Positions 44,841 to 56,456 are shown, numbered from the stretch's first letter. The stretch: 64,000 bases of DNA from Manihot esculenta (GCF_001659605.2 NC_035172.2:19841051-19905050), one strand, 5' to 3'. Notes: generated by a model from the letters alone, not told the origin. Numbers and translations are program-made.

Positions 44841-46538
44841 TGTTGGGAAATTCATAGATTATTGCAACCCAAAGGCGCAGCGGAAAAATACAATTTCTCT
44901 GATTTCATTTTTCCAGAATCCGAGTACTTCATTTAATTCATAAGAAGGATATGAAACTAACCTGTTAATCTCGTCGAGAAGATACAATGTTGGACTGATG
45001 GTGCTGCTTTTTCAAACGAACACCCTCTATGGTATCCACACGAACGTCTTCTATCCTTCTAGAGTGCTAGCTCTCTTAAAGATAGATAGATTATGTGCTT
45101 CACAATCTGCAGCTTTTTAAACTGAGTTTTCTCAAAAAATGTACCTTCCACAATTCGTAGAAGGGGTATTTATATGTTTTAGTTTTTTATTTTTCCCACA
45201 ACTACTTTTCCTAAAAGGAGTTGTGTTTTTCCCACAACTCCTTTTCCTAAAAGGAGTTGTGTTCATAACCCACTATCACAATCTCACAGTTACTCAAATA
45301 TCTTATGTGATAGAGTCCTTTATCTGTAAGAGTTACAGATAGACTGCAGATATTTTAAATATTATTATCTCATAATAATAAATAATTAATAATAATAACA
45401 CTTTATTATTATTAATTATATTAACAATTAATATTAATAATAATAACACTTTATTATTATTAATTATATTAATAATTAATATTAATAATAATAACACTTA
45501 TTATTATTAATTATATTAACAATTAATATTAATAATAATAACACTTTATTATTATTAATTATATTAATTATTAGTAATAACAATACTTTATTATTATTAA
45601 TTATATTAATGATTAATAATAACAACACTTTATTATTATTAATTATATTAATGGGCTTTGGGCTTTTAGCCCATTAATATGTCATAACACATCAACAATG
45701 TTCTTTTGTGTGTGACCCAATAGGCTCACATTAACTGGCAATAGGCCCAGTCCCACAAGGCCCATAAGTCATAAGTGGCCTCTAGCAAGACATTATGACT
45801 ACCCAACTAATATGAGTATCAATAGTCCGATAAAGCCTAATAAATAGAACATGAATTAATCCCTTTGTCACACGATATTTAGTTTGAACATAAGTCATGG
45901 TCAATGTCAAACTTATAATGTTCAAACTTATGATTTCTCGATCTCTAAGTAGACTGATAAATTCAAATGATATTGATCACACTATCAATTCATTTGAGCA
46001 CGGCCATGAATTTCTTAGTCTCACTTATCGAGGAGCCCAGAAGATATCTCTCTCAAAGAGAGGGACAAATCCTATATTGATTGTACATTATCCTCTACAT
46101 AATTTCTATTATGCTTAATCATAACCTTTATGATTATCCAATTAAAGACAATATTTGGTTATGTCAAAACATAATAGTCCTCATGTTGGAAACTATAACA
46201 ATCTCAAGTCAAAGGATTAAGACATAACTACTTTGAGATTCACTTATGATAATAACCTATGTAGTGATCTTAGTGTGGGTCCATCCAATACTTTGTTCTC
46301 TAATAAGTATCTATGATTATTGAATTATATGAACATATACATAATCATCTCATGATTATCAATCAATAATCATACTAGCTATATTTTATTATTATCAACA
46401 TGATAATAAGTAACCAGAGATGATAATCATTATTATGTAACATGCAAACAAATAATAATGATAAAAACCTCTTTTATTAATAACCAAAATGACATACAAA
46501 AAGGTCCAAGATAATGGCCTAGGGCATATACACTAACA
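44841..46538 (-). repeat. Copia-3 3' LTR
   Basis: 1698 bp; plus-strand ends TGTTGGGAAATTC and ATACACTAACA. Next to it at 46539, ATCTCCCACTTGC is the complement of a GTGGGAGAT polypurine tract. It contains the AT hairpin array and a CACTTGCACTAAGCC phrase outside its edge. Confidence 0.9.
45380..45678. repeat. AT-rich hairpin minisatellite in Copia-3 LTR
   Basis: Five to six units of about 47-48 bp. Each is centred on AATAATAATAA-CACT-TTATTATTATT or a close variant, perfect arms with a 4-base loop (unit anchors at 45397, 45445, 45493, 45540, then degenerate near 45580 and 45624). The array ends in another perfect hairpin, ATTAATGGGCT (45647-45657) with AGCCCATTAAT (45668-45678). Confidence 0.92.
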
Positions 46539-46550
46539 ATCTCCCACTTG

Positions 46551-49500
46551 CACTAAGCCTAATCATACAAGTATCTAATACCCATAGACCTAGTGTGCTG
46601 ATCATGCTTGACCTATGAAAGAGCCTTGGTTAGTGGATCTGCAAGGTTGTCATTTGTGTCTACTTTGCATATTTTGATATCACCTCTATCAATGATCTCT
46701 CAAATAAGGTGATATCGCCTGAGTATGTGTTTAGATCTCTGATGAGATCTGGGCTCATTTGCCTGTGCTATGGTACCATTGTTATCACAATAAAGGTGCA
46801 TAGGATTCGCAATGCTGGGAACCACTCCCAACTCTGTGATGAATTTCTTCAACTAGACTGCCTCTTTAGCTGCATCTGATGCTGCTATATGCTCAGCTTC
46901 TATTGTAGAAATGCTACAGTGCTCTGCTTGGAACTTTTCCAGCTAACAGCTCCACCATTTAAAGTGAATATGAATTCTGACTGCAATATGAAGTCATCTA
47001 TGTCGGTTTGGAAACTAGCATATGTGTAACCATTTACAACTAGCTCGTCTTCCAATCCTCTATAAACTAGGAATGCATCCTTAGTCGTTCTAAGGTACTT
47101 TAGGATATTCTTAACAGTTGTCCAGTGACTTTCACCGGGATCTACCTGATATCTGCTCGTTGTGCTCAAGGCATATGACACGTCTGATCTAGTACATAAC
47201 ATGGCATACATGATAGATCCAATAGCAGAAGCATAAGGGATCTTATTCATCTGTTCTCACTCATCAGATGTCATAAGACATTGATTCTTGCTGAGATGAA
47301 TACCATGAGACATGGGCAAGAATCCTCTTTTAGAATCTTGCATGCTGAACCTTTTTAGCACCTTGTCAATATAAGTACTTTGACTCAGACCGATTATCCT
47401 CTTGGATCTATCCCTATAGATCGTAATACCAAGGATATATGCAGCCTCACCTAAGTCCTTCATTGAAAAAGAATTCCCTAACCAAGTCTTAACCTTTTGC
47501 AAGATAGCGATATCATTTCCAATGAGTAATATGTCATCCACATATAGGACTAGAAACACAACTACACTCCCACTAACCATCTTGTAAACACAAGGTTTAT
47601 CTTCATTTTTTATGAATCCAAAGTCCCTGACTGTCTCATCAAAATGAAGATTCCAGCTCCGAAAAGCTTGCTTCAACCCATAAATGGATATCTGAAGCTT
47701 GCAAATCTTTCCAGAATTCTCAGGGATTACAAAACCCTCAGGTTGTGTCATGTACACATCCTCGAGCAAGTTTCCATTAAGGAAAGCTGTTTTGACATCC
47801 ATTTGCCATATCTCGTAATCATAGTACGCAGCAATGGCAATGAGAATTCTAACCGACTTAAGCATTGCAACTGGCTAAAAGGTCTCATTATAGTCTATAC
47901 CATAAGTTTGCTTGAAACCTTTTGCAACAAGCCTTGCTTTGTAGGTATGCACATTTCCATCCATGTCAGTTTTCTTCTTGAAAATCTATTTACAACCAAT
48001 GGTCTTAACACCCTCAGGGGGATCAATTAATGACCAAACTTGATTGTCATACATGGATTGCATTTTAGATTTCATGGCAGAAAGCCATTTCTCAGAATCT
48101 GGACCTGACACAGCCTCTTAATAGGTAGTAGGCTCATCTTGATCAATGAGCAAAAGTTCACGACTATCAGTCATGAGAAATCCATATCTCTCAGGCTGAT
48201 GACGTTCCTATCAGATCTGCGTGGGACTTGTGTCACTCTTTCAGTTTCCACAACTGTTTGTGGTTCTAGAAGTGGTTCTACTGGTGGTTCAATGCTCTCT
48301 TGTGGTGTTTGAGTTTCCTCAAGTCGCACTGTACTCCCACTGAATCTCTGAGAGATAAATTCCTTTTCCAAAAAGGTACCATTTCGAGCAACAAACACTT
48401 TATTCTCTGAGGGAATATAGAAATAGTATCCTTTGATTTCCTTAGGATACCCCACAAAATTGCACTTGATAGATTTTGGAGCTAGCTTACCTGAAATTGA
48501 GCGTTTCACATAAGCCTCACAACCCCAAATCTTAAGAAAAGGCAAACTGGGCATTTTGCCAGTCCATAACTCATATGGTGTCTTTTCAACCGCTTTTGAT
48601 GGTACTCGGTTTAAAATGAATACAGTTGTTTCCAAGGCATAACCCCAAAACGATAAAGGGAGATTTGTTTGACTCATCATAGATTGAACCATATCTAATA
48701 AAGTTCGATTTCTCCTTTCAGAAACACCATTCCATTGTGGAGTCCTGGAAGAGTCAATTGTGAAACATCTTAATAGTTCTACCAAGTTGATTTTCTACTT
48801 CATTTTGAAAAGTTCTAAACATTTCAAAAGATTCATGCTTATGTTTCATTAGGTAGAAATAGCCATACCTACTGAAATCATTAGTGAATGTAATGAAGTA
48901 CTGATAACCTCCCCTGGCACTAATGCTTAGTGGGCCACATACATCTGTATGTATTAAGCCCAATAAGTCTGAAACCCTTTGACCTTGTCCAGTAAAAGGG
49001 TCCTGTGTCATCTTACCAAGCAAACAAGAATTACAATTTTCAAATGATTCAAAATCAAATGAATCTAATAAACCATCTTTATGGAGCTTAGATATGCGAT
49101 TCTCATTTATATGGCTAAGACGACAGTGCCATAAATGTGTTGGGTTTAACTCATTTGGCTTAGTTTTCTTAGAAGTTATGTTATAGATATTGTTGTCTCT
49201 AGAATCATCTAGATTAAGGATATAAAGGCCATCATAAGAATTTGCAATACAATAAAGCAAATCTTTATTATAAATGGAGCATTTCTTATTCTTAATAAGA
49301 AATGAAAAACCTTCATCGTCCAAAACAGAAACTGAAATAATTTTCCTACTCAAAGTAGGAACATAAAAGTAATTGTTCAAAACTAACAAAAGCCCATTGG
49401 GCAACACAAGTTCATATGTCCCTACAGCTAAGGCAGCAACTCTTGCTTCATTGCCTACACGTAGGTCCACATCGCCCTTTTTCAATTTTCTACTCCTTTT

Positions 49501-50195
49501 GAGATCCTGCACATTTGTACAAATGTGAGAACCACATCCGGTATCCAATACCCATGAAGTAGAAATAGATAAATTAATATCTATAACATAAATACCCGAA
49601 GTCGTAGTCTCACTACTCTTCTTCTTCTTACACTCATCCAAATAGAGTTTGCAATTTCTCTTCCAATGCTCTGGTTCCTTGCAATGGAAGCAGATTCCTT
49701 CCTTAGGAACTATTTTCTTAGGAACTTTTGCCTTGGATTGCCATTTAGGCTTGCCTCGTCCCTTAGGTCCATTACCACCTTTAGACTTGGACTTTCCCTT
49801 ATTTTTCATGGCCTTACCCTTATTGACATTCAAAATTTGGGTAGGCCTTTTCTTAATATTTACCTCAGCTGTCTTTAGCATCCCATGCAGCTTAGGAATG
49901 GGTTTCTCCATATTATTCATGTTATAGTTCATGACAAACTGAGAAAAAATGCTGGGTAAAGAATGTAGGATCAGATCCGTAGAGGTTTCTAAACTCAGAG
50001 GATAGCCAAGCCTAGCAAGGTGATCAATGTAGCATTTCATCTTTAAAACATGAGCACTAACTGATTCACCTTCAGCCATTTTGCAATCATGCAATGCAAT
50101 GGTGGTTTCATACCTATCCTGCCTAGCTTGTTGTTGGAAAGCTTGTTTGAGATGGACACTCATCTCATCAGTCTCAAGGTGCTCCAGATCCTTCT
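46551..50195 (-). pseudogene. Copia-3 polyprotein gene, gag N-terminus missing
   Basis: In element order: 50163-48754 is open for 469 codons and holds the gag C-terminal half (QARQDRYETTIALHDCKMAE), the knuckle CFHCKEPEHWKRNC, protease WVLDTGCGSHIC and pre-integrase LWHCRLSHINENRI, ending in the integrase start LIHTDVCGPLS. 48785-48171 holds the rest of integrase (RNRTLLDMVQSMMSQ, GCEAYVKR, NFVGYPKE). A broken linker follows. 47865-47257 is RT, with NGNLLEDVYMTQPEGF and YVDDILLIGND. 47250-46900 and on to about 46551 is RNase H. Frames shift at 48780 and 47255, and short stops occur between 48170 and 47866. The first part of gag was lost in the deletion at about 50195. Confidence 0.9.
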
Positions 50196-50707
50196 GAATA
50201 AAACCCTAATAGGACTTTGAAGATGTGGCTATGTATAAGTGAGAAAGAAAGGCAAGCTTCTTCCACCTCCACTCTTTTGGCCAAAACCTCTTAGAGAAAA
50301 AGAAAAGATTTTTCTCCTACTTGCTCTTAAGTTTTTTGTACTAAACACTTTAGGGATTGAATGAGATCAGCTCTCTAATCCTCTATCTAAGCCAAATTCA
50401 CAAAAATCAAAAGGAAGAGGCAAATATTCAAGGTGCTAGCACACTTCCTTTGGCCGAGATTTCAGTGTGTGAAATTGTAGAGGAGAGTCACTATTGGGCA
50501 GTCCCTTGGTCATATTTTGCTGCTGGAGAGGAGATCAAAAAGGTGATTTTGATTAGTTTCATTTTGGTCTAGTCTTGCAAACAATTCAGAAAAGGTAACT
50601 TTTGCACCTTTAATATCATTATTGCATGCATCGACTCTTCTTATAGCTTAAAATTATTTTATTTTCCGCTGTGTCAATTTGATATTAAGCTCATAAGATT
50701 TCCAATA
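50196..50707 (+). repeat. Copia-2 3' LTR, truncated
   Basis: Aligns with 18571-19091 of the 5' LTR. It ends GATTTCCAATA, where the 5' copy ends TTCCAACA. The first about 1250 bp are missing, replaced by Copia-3 internal sequence. TSD TTAGA follows at 50708-50712. Confidence 0.9.
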
Positions 50708-50712
50708 TTAGA

Positions 50713-52181
50713 AGCACTAGAGCTTAATAATACTTGGGCGTTGACTAGTTTACCTGCAGGGAAGAAGCCAGTAGCCTCAATGTGTGTCTATAAGATAAAA
50801 TACAGACCTAATGGGACTGTGGATAAATTTAAAGCTAGATTGGTAGCCAAAGGCTACAACTAGCTACCTAGAGTGGATTACCAAGATAATTTTTCTCCTG
50901 TTGCTAAATAGATGACTATAAGAGTCTTTCTAGTAATTGCTATTGCACACAGTTGGCATATTCATCAATTAGACATCAATAATGCTTATTTACATGGACA
51001 TATTGAGGAAGATCTATATATGTTACCACTAGAAGGATATACTAAAGCAGTTAAGGGGCAAGTATATAAGCTAGTTAAAAGTATCTACAGCTTAAAACAA
51101 GCAGGCACGCAATGGAATAAGGAACTTACCAAAAGATTGATCCAATATGGCTTCCAGTAATCAGAAGTGGATTATTGTCTTTTCACCAAAGGAACTTGAG
51201 AGAATTTTTTGGCTCTAATTGTGTACGTGGACGACGTCTTAATGACCAGAAAAAATGAAGAAGAAATAGTTAATGTCCAACTATTCTTGTATCAACAGTT
51301 CACTATAAAGAATCTAGGTTATATAAAGTATTTTTTTGGGTCTAGAAATTGCAAGGTCAACCAGTGGGATGTTCTTAAATCAAAGAAAATTCGTACAAGA
51401 TATCATAGCAGACACAAGAATGATAAATGCAAGATCTACAGATTTTCCTTTTCAAAAGGGTTTAAAACTTGATAAAGGTACAGGGGAAGTCTTACCTGAT
51501 CCTGAACAGTACAAAAGATTGATTGGTCATTTCTTGTACTTAGGAATGACAAGGCTAGATATCAAGTACTTTACCCGGCAGCTTAATCAGTACATGCAAC
51601 CTAGGAAGCCCCATCTCCAAGTTGCTTTGGATGTATCAAATATCTCAAAGGATGTCCTCAAAAAGGATAATTCTTTCCTACTCACAACTCCTTGATAATT
51701 TCTGCCTATTACGATGCTGACTGGGCCACCTGTCCTATATCTCGCAAATTCCTCATCAGTTACTATATATTTATAGATCCATCAATGGTCTCTTGGAAAA
51801 TGAAGAAACAAAACATGGTTAGCCTTTCATCTGCGAAAGCAGAATATCGTAGTATGCCATCTACAATATGCGAGATACAATGGCTTATCTATCTTCTCTA
51901 CGAATTTCAGCTGAAACCATCCTTGCCAGTAATGATTCATTGTGATAACAAAGCTGCAGAGCACATAGCAGCAAACCCTGTCTTTCACGAGCGTATTAAG
52001 CACCTAAAAATTGATTGTCAACATAGTGCATAATTAGTTTGCTAAAGGATTGATTAAAACTGTGCATGTATCTTCAAGAGATCAATTAGCAGATCTCTTC
52101 ACAAAACCTCTTGGAGCTTCTGCGTTTCACAATTTACTAAGCAATATGGGACTTTGTGTCTTCCAACCATCTCCATCTTGA
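50713..52181 (+). pseudogene. Copia-1 reverse transcriptase and RNase H, 3' half of polyprotein gene
   Basis: Starts AGCACTAGAGCTTAATAA, continuing the frame cut at 17316 (EALELNNTW). RT blocks follow: [12 protein letters not shown] then a stop; 50912-51160 HQLDINNAYLHGHIEEDLYM and LVKSIYSLKQAG; 51209-51240 IVYVDDVL with the DD pair; 51336-51695 the RT C-terminal part. RNase H is 51692-52033 (YYDADWA, SSAKAEYRS, HCDNKAA). The end is DLFTKPLGASAFHNLL and a stop at 52179-52181, overlapping the polypurine tract AAGGGGGA (52181-52188). Several frameshifts and stops: inactive. Confidence 0.88.
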
Positions 52182-52188
52182 AGGGGGA

Positions 52189-52557
52189 TGAAGAAAATGA
52201 TTGTGAAACGCAGCATTTGAAGAGATGGCAAAACAGGAAGCTTTACTTATTCAAGTAAAACGGGGAGTCTTGCAATGAGGTGTTGTGGCATCGTTTCATT
52301 TGTTCTCCAAAGAATCTGTCACCAAGCGTGATTCACACATCATTTTCCAGTGTTTTCCTCATAGCTGCAACAGAAATAGGATAGCTAGCAAATTTGTTAC
52401 GGAGAGCTAGCTTTTGTAATTATTTTTTTTTAACAAATTCTTCATTTTTCTGTATAAATTCTAGAGAACTCCACAGAGTTGCATAAATAGAAATAGTATA
52501 TAAGCAATAAAGCTATTCATTTTCCAGTCAAATAGTATCGGATACTTTTCTTTTTCA
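52189..52557 (+). repeat. Copia-1 3' LTR
   Basis: 369 bp, TGAAGAAAATGATTG...TTTTTCA, uninterrupted. It contains GTATATAAGCAATAAAGC near 52496, a plausible TATA and polyadenylation zone. Followed by ATAAT, the imperfect TSD. Confidence 0.9.
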
Positions 52558-54853
52558 ATAATTCTAATATTTTAAAAAGTCTACTAGTTAGTCACTATAT
52601 TAATTTTAACAATTAAATATTTTAGTATTTAGTTCTTATGATTTAAAGAAAACTTATTAGTTTGTTTCTTATATTTATTAAAAGTTTATTAATTAGTCTT
52701 TTCATACCGCCAAGAATATTTAGACTTTTTTACAATATTTAATAGTTAAAATTAACGAAATGACCAGTTAATAAATTTTTTAAAATGGCAATAGTATTTT
52801 AATGTATTTTTAAAAATGAAAGAACCAATTAATAAGTTTTCCTATATTATAAAGAATAAATAGTAAATTTTTCTATTTTTTATCATGTGAATAGGATATA
52901 AAACTTAACAACTCATAATATGTCCACAAAGTATTTTCCTGATGATTTTTCTTCTCAGTTATTTGACTCAATTAAGTTATATGCCGCATCATCTTTACCC
53001 ATTTGAAGATCTGTGTTCCGTATATCAGAAAAAAAACAAAAAGCAAAAGGGAATTTGAACTGTGCATGTCCAGGGAAAAAAAAAAAAGACTATTTGAAAA
53101 ACTTGAGGTTGCAAAGGTTCAAAATTGACAAATTTTGATTTATATGGAGTGTATTCTCGCTTTGTCTTGATACTTATTTTGAAGATTCAAAAGATGCATG
53201 CAGCTGCCAGCTGCCACATTCTGTGAATTGAACATAATAATTACATCTAACTTCTCAAAACAAAGGAAAAAAGATACATACAAGTCAATACGTTGGCTAT
53301 CTTGACTGGAAAATTGGCTTGGATGAGAATGGTAATTGATTAATTGTATGTTGATTTATATTAGTTGAAAATTAGTGTAGCAAAAAGAATTAGATAAAAA
53401 TTAGGATCAAAAGAAAATTGAGTTGTTTCCATTTCTTTTTCCTTATTTTTGTCTTTTTCTAAAGTTTTGAAGAAAACTTTTCTTTTTTGAGAAAAAGGAA
53501 AAATAATATAAGAATATCTTCTTTGCAAAATTGGAAATTAGATGAAATTAAAAAATAATTGAGAGTGTTTAGATAGTAAGATTTTTTTTTTTTTTTTTCT
53601 GAATTTTCATTGAAGTCCAAATAAGTTTTTGTACAATAAAATATTATTTTTAATAATTAATATTCTTTAATAATAAATATTATTTTTCTAATTTTAAATA
53701 TTAAAAATATTTATTATTTTTATTCTTTCACTTTTTAGTTTTTATTTTAATTAAAAATATTAATTTAATATTTAAAATTAAAAAAATAATATCTTCTTAT
53801 TAGAAAGATAACGTTTGTGAGGTCAAAACTTATTTGGACTTAAAGTAAAATTTAGAATTTTATTCCGTAAAAAAATTTTAATGATTGATTTAGACTTATA
53901 CCAACTTAGTTCAAATATAGATGGCGTCAATTTCAAATTCGCCCGCAGTGGGTTTTATATTCAGGATTTGTTCAGATTGTTTTTATAAATTTTGGTAATA
54001 AAAAAAGTTTTTTAAAAATATACTAGTAAAAGGATATTTAAAAATCTTTTAAATTAAGCTTCTATTTATTCGTAAAAAATATTTTATATATGAAAAATAT
54101 TTTTTAATAAAATAAATTATTTTTATTATTTAATTTTAATTTAAAAAATAAAATATATTAATAAATTATATATAAAAATTTTAATAAAATTTTTAAAAGG
54201 TAAAAAATGACTTTCTCTTAAAAAAAGAGAAAGTCAGTTTTTAAAATATTTTAATTTTTTTTAATTAAAAAAATATTTTTGATACATTAATTTTTTTAAA
54301 TATTTAAATATTAAAAAATATAAAAAATATTTTTCTCTGACTAAAGTTTTATTTATTTTGGAGAAACATTATGTCTAGTTTAATCATCACAACATACATA
54401 AAAATTTTCTCAAATTTTTTATATATTAAAAATTAAAAAACACTTATAGCTTATTTAGTGGCAAATATATTAACACTTTATTTAGAAGTGAATAAAGTAA
54501 AATAAAGTTTTTTAAAATATAGTTTTACAATATATGAATTTTTATAGTTTTTAAATTCTAATAATTTTTTATTATTTTAAAAAAAGATAAAACTTTTAGA
54601 GTCTTTAAAAATTTTTAAGAGAAAATTTTCTTAACCCATGAAGGATGAGAAAACAATTATAATGTTAAAATTATTTGGAAAAAGGAAACGTGTTGAGTAA
54701 GGTACAAGTAAGAAAATCCTAAAGATCAAAAATATAATATATTTTTTAAAGGAATATGGCCCAGCCTCGGAATTTTCAACATCAAAAGAGTAATACTGAA
54801 ATAGTCATATGAAAATCATTTTAGACAGTAGATTAAAATTTTTTAAAAGCAAA
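52558..54853. other. AT-rich host spacer upstream of the methylesterase-like gene
   Basis: No coding signature. AT-rich low-complexity DNA with poly(T) (53581-53599) and poly(A) runs. A short diffuse repeat about AGTTTATTAATTAGTC occurs at 52580-52700. The proximal promoter of the gene at 54917 would lie in the last few hundred bases. Confidence 0.6.
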
Positions 54854-54862
54854 TATATAAAA
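54854..54862 (+). promoter_or_regulatory. Candidate TATA box of the methylesterase-like gene
   Basis: TATATAAAA, 55 bases before the ATG at 54917, which would give a leader of about 25-35 bases. TATAAATTA at 54881 is an alternative but lies very close to the ATG. Confidence 0.45.
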
Positions 54863-54916
54863 TTCCAAAAAAAAAAAACCTATAAATTAATAGAGATACA
54901 TCTGCAGAAGCAACAC

Positions 54917-56456
54917 ATGGCTAAGCTCAACCAACAAAAGCATTTTGTTCTAGTCCATGGAGCTGGCCATGGGGCATGGTGCTGGTACAAGCTCAAGCCA
55001 CTGCTAGAGGCCAACGGCCACCAGGTCACGTCACTTGACTTGGCGGCTTCCGGTATCAATATGAAGCCAATCCAAGAAGTTCACACACTTTGTGAATACA
55101 GTCAGCCTCTGTTGGAGTTGTTGGCTTCTCTTCCCCCTGATGAAAGTGTTATCCTCGTCGGACACAGCCTCGGAGGTCTGAATTTAGCTCTTGCGATGGA
55201 CAAATTCCCTCAGAAGATTTCTGTTTCCGTTTACCTGACAGCTTTCATGCCGGACACTGTCCATCAGCCTTCATATGTTTTAGATCAGGCACGTGAATTA
55301 GTCTTAAAAACTTCAATTTAATCTAATTTTAGTCTAAAAAATAGTTCTTTCACTATAAAATGGAGAAGTTAGTTAAATTTCCTGATTTTGTTTATTTAAC
55401 TCAAAAATTAAAAAGTTCTTATGAATTCTTTTTTAGATAAATTTAGTTTAAATTAACACTTTTAAATTAATTTAAAAAATAAAAATCTCAAATTAATGGT
55501 GAAATTCTGTCTTATATACGTATAGTTTTTTATGCATGATTCTATCAAAGAACCTAATATGATCAAACTTTTAATTTTTTTTTTTATTTTGAAAAATCAA
55601 AATTAGAATCAAATTTTAATACAGTTATAATTCCGTTCCAAATAGTTTTTCTATAATAATTTGGTTTTTACTTCAATTCTATTTTAATTTTAATTTAAAT
55701 TTCATTTTAACTCTTGATTATTGTGTATAAATTATAATATTTTTTATGTTTATTTTAACTAGTAGAATATTAAAATTATTATTAGGTATTTGAACTTTTA
55801 GAAAATTTTTTAGTTCAATCTATATTTTCATATAGTCACTCAATTAAAACGCTGATGTATTTAGAAATATGAAATTCTATAATCTTTCTGTCAATTTATT
55901 TTAATATTAATAGAGTTATTAATATTAAAAAACCGTGTACAACTGGCTTTTTTTTTCTTTAGAATTAGACGTATTTTTAGGAAAGTAACGTTTAAGCAAT
56001 CAACTAATTAATGAATGGCATGTGATTTGATGACAGTACAACGCAAGGACCCCAAGTGAAGCATGGCTGGACACTGAATTTCTACCCTACAGCAACTCTC
56101 TCCAGCATCTAACTTCAATGTTTTTTGGCCCAAAATTCATATCCTGTAAGCTCTATCAACTAAGTCCCACTGAGGATCGTGAATTAGCATTTACTTTGGT
56201 GAGGCCATCATCACTTTTCCTGCACGATTTGTCCAATGCAAACAAGTTCTCTAGCCAAGGATATGGATCAGTTAGGCGAGTGTTTATCATCTGCGAAGAG
56301 GACAAAGCAATTACAAAGGAGTTTCAGCAATGGATGATTTCAAATAATCCTGTTGATGAACTGATGGAGATTCAAGGTTCAGATCATATGCCTATGTTCT
56401 GTAAACCTAATGAATTGTGTCATTGTCTTTGTGAGATTGCCCAAAAATATGCTTAA
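54917..56456 (+). CDS. Methylesterase (SABP2/MES-type) alpha/beta-hydrolase, two exons, 263 aa
   Basis: Exons 54917-55288 and 56037-56456 (124 + 139 codons), phase-0 intron. The family hydrolyses methyl esters of plant hormones such as methyl salicylate, methyl jasmonate or methyl IAA, or cleaves cyanohydrins (hydroxynitrile lyases). Visible landmarks: [20 protein letters not shown] at the start, nucleophile G-H-S84-L-G-G, D213 in CEEDK, H241 in GSDHM. The triad Ser-Asp-His is complete and length equals the family norm. Gly15 after the HG-loop histidine and Met242 after the catalytic histidine are the esterase-type residues; hydroxynitrile lyases carry Thr and Lys there, so esterase is favoured. 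The start at 54917 fits the family N-terminus; an in-frame ATG at 54809 would add 36 Lys-rich residues overlapping the TATA region. There is no signal peptide, so it is probably cytosolic. The substrate cannot be read from sequence. Confidence 0.9.
55289..56036 (+). other. Intron of the methylesterase-like gene (GC-AG type)
   Basis: 748 bp, AT-rich. Donor CAG|GCACGT and acceptor ATGACAG|TACAAC join codons for ...VLDQ and YNART..., the expected family sequence. The nearest GT (55293) would shift the frame and meet a stop soon after the junction. Confidence 0.8.

Larger units (their letters stand above)
44841..50195 (-). mobile_element. Copia-3: reverse-oriented Ty1/Copia, 5' end deleted
   Basis: Its 3' LTR (44841-46538) sits on the left. 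The internal region runs in minus orientation to about 50195, where sequence changes abruptly to the Copia-2 3' LTR in plus orientation. CAAAG (44836-44840) would be its TSD, but the right-hand partner and the 5' LTR are gone. The LTR start TGTTAGTG, read on minus from 46538, and the coding content resemble Copia-2. Confidence 0.88.
17317..50707 (+). mobile_element. Copia-2: Ty1/Copia element inside Copia-1, itself multiply interrupted
   Basis: Flanked by TSD TTAGA at 17312-17316 and 50708-50712. Removing it restores the Copia-1 reading order between integrase and reverse transcriptase. The 5' LTR is 17317-19091 (starts TGTTAGTGTAAGC). The 3' LTR survives only as its last part, 50196-50707. 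The internal sequence carries a solo LTR (19176-20608), an Athila-like element (23661-42469) and Copia-3 (44841-about 50195). The LTR start TGTTAGTG is shared with Copia-3, and the coding parts are similar, so the two are members of one family or close families. Confidence 0.9.
5485..52557 (+). mobile_element. Copia-1: outermost Ty1/Copia element carrying all nested insertions
   Basis: The LTRs are 5485-5648 plus 14288-14487 (5', split) and 52189-52557 (3'). Flanks are ATAAC at 5480-5484 and ATAAT at 52558-52562, a TSD with one mismatch. A tRNA-iMet type primer site follows the 5' LTR at 14488. The coding region is 14548-17316 continued at 50713-52181. Without its inserts the element would be about 5 kb. 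The LTRs differ at many positions (roughly one in six by eye in the first 100 bases), so it is old, as expected for the host of all other insertions. Confidence 0.9.

Noticed and set aside
45380..45680. Possible CRISPR-like spaced repeat or satellite
   Set aside because: Plant context, AT-only repeat units with no unique spacers. It is a minisatellite inside an LTR.
54809..54916. Upstream in-frame ATG extending the methylesterase-like protein by 36 residues
   Set aside because: The extension is Lys-rich, low complexity, includes the likely TATA region and has no counterpart in the family. The ATG at 54917 gives the normal length.
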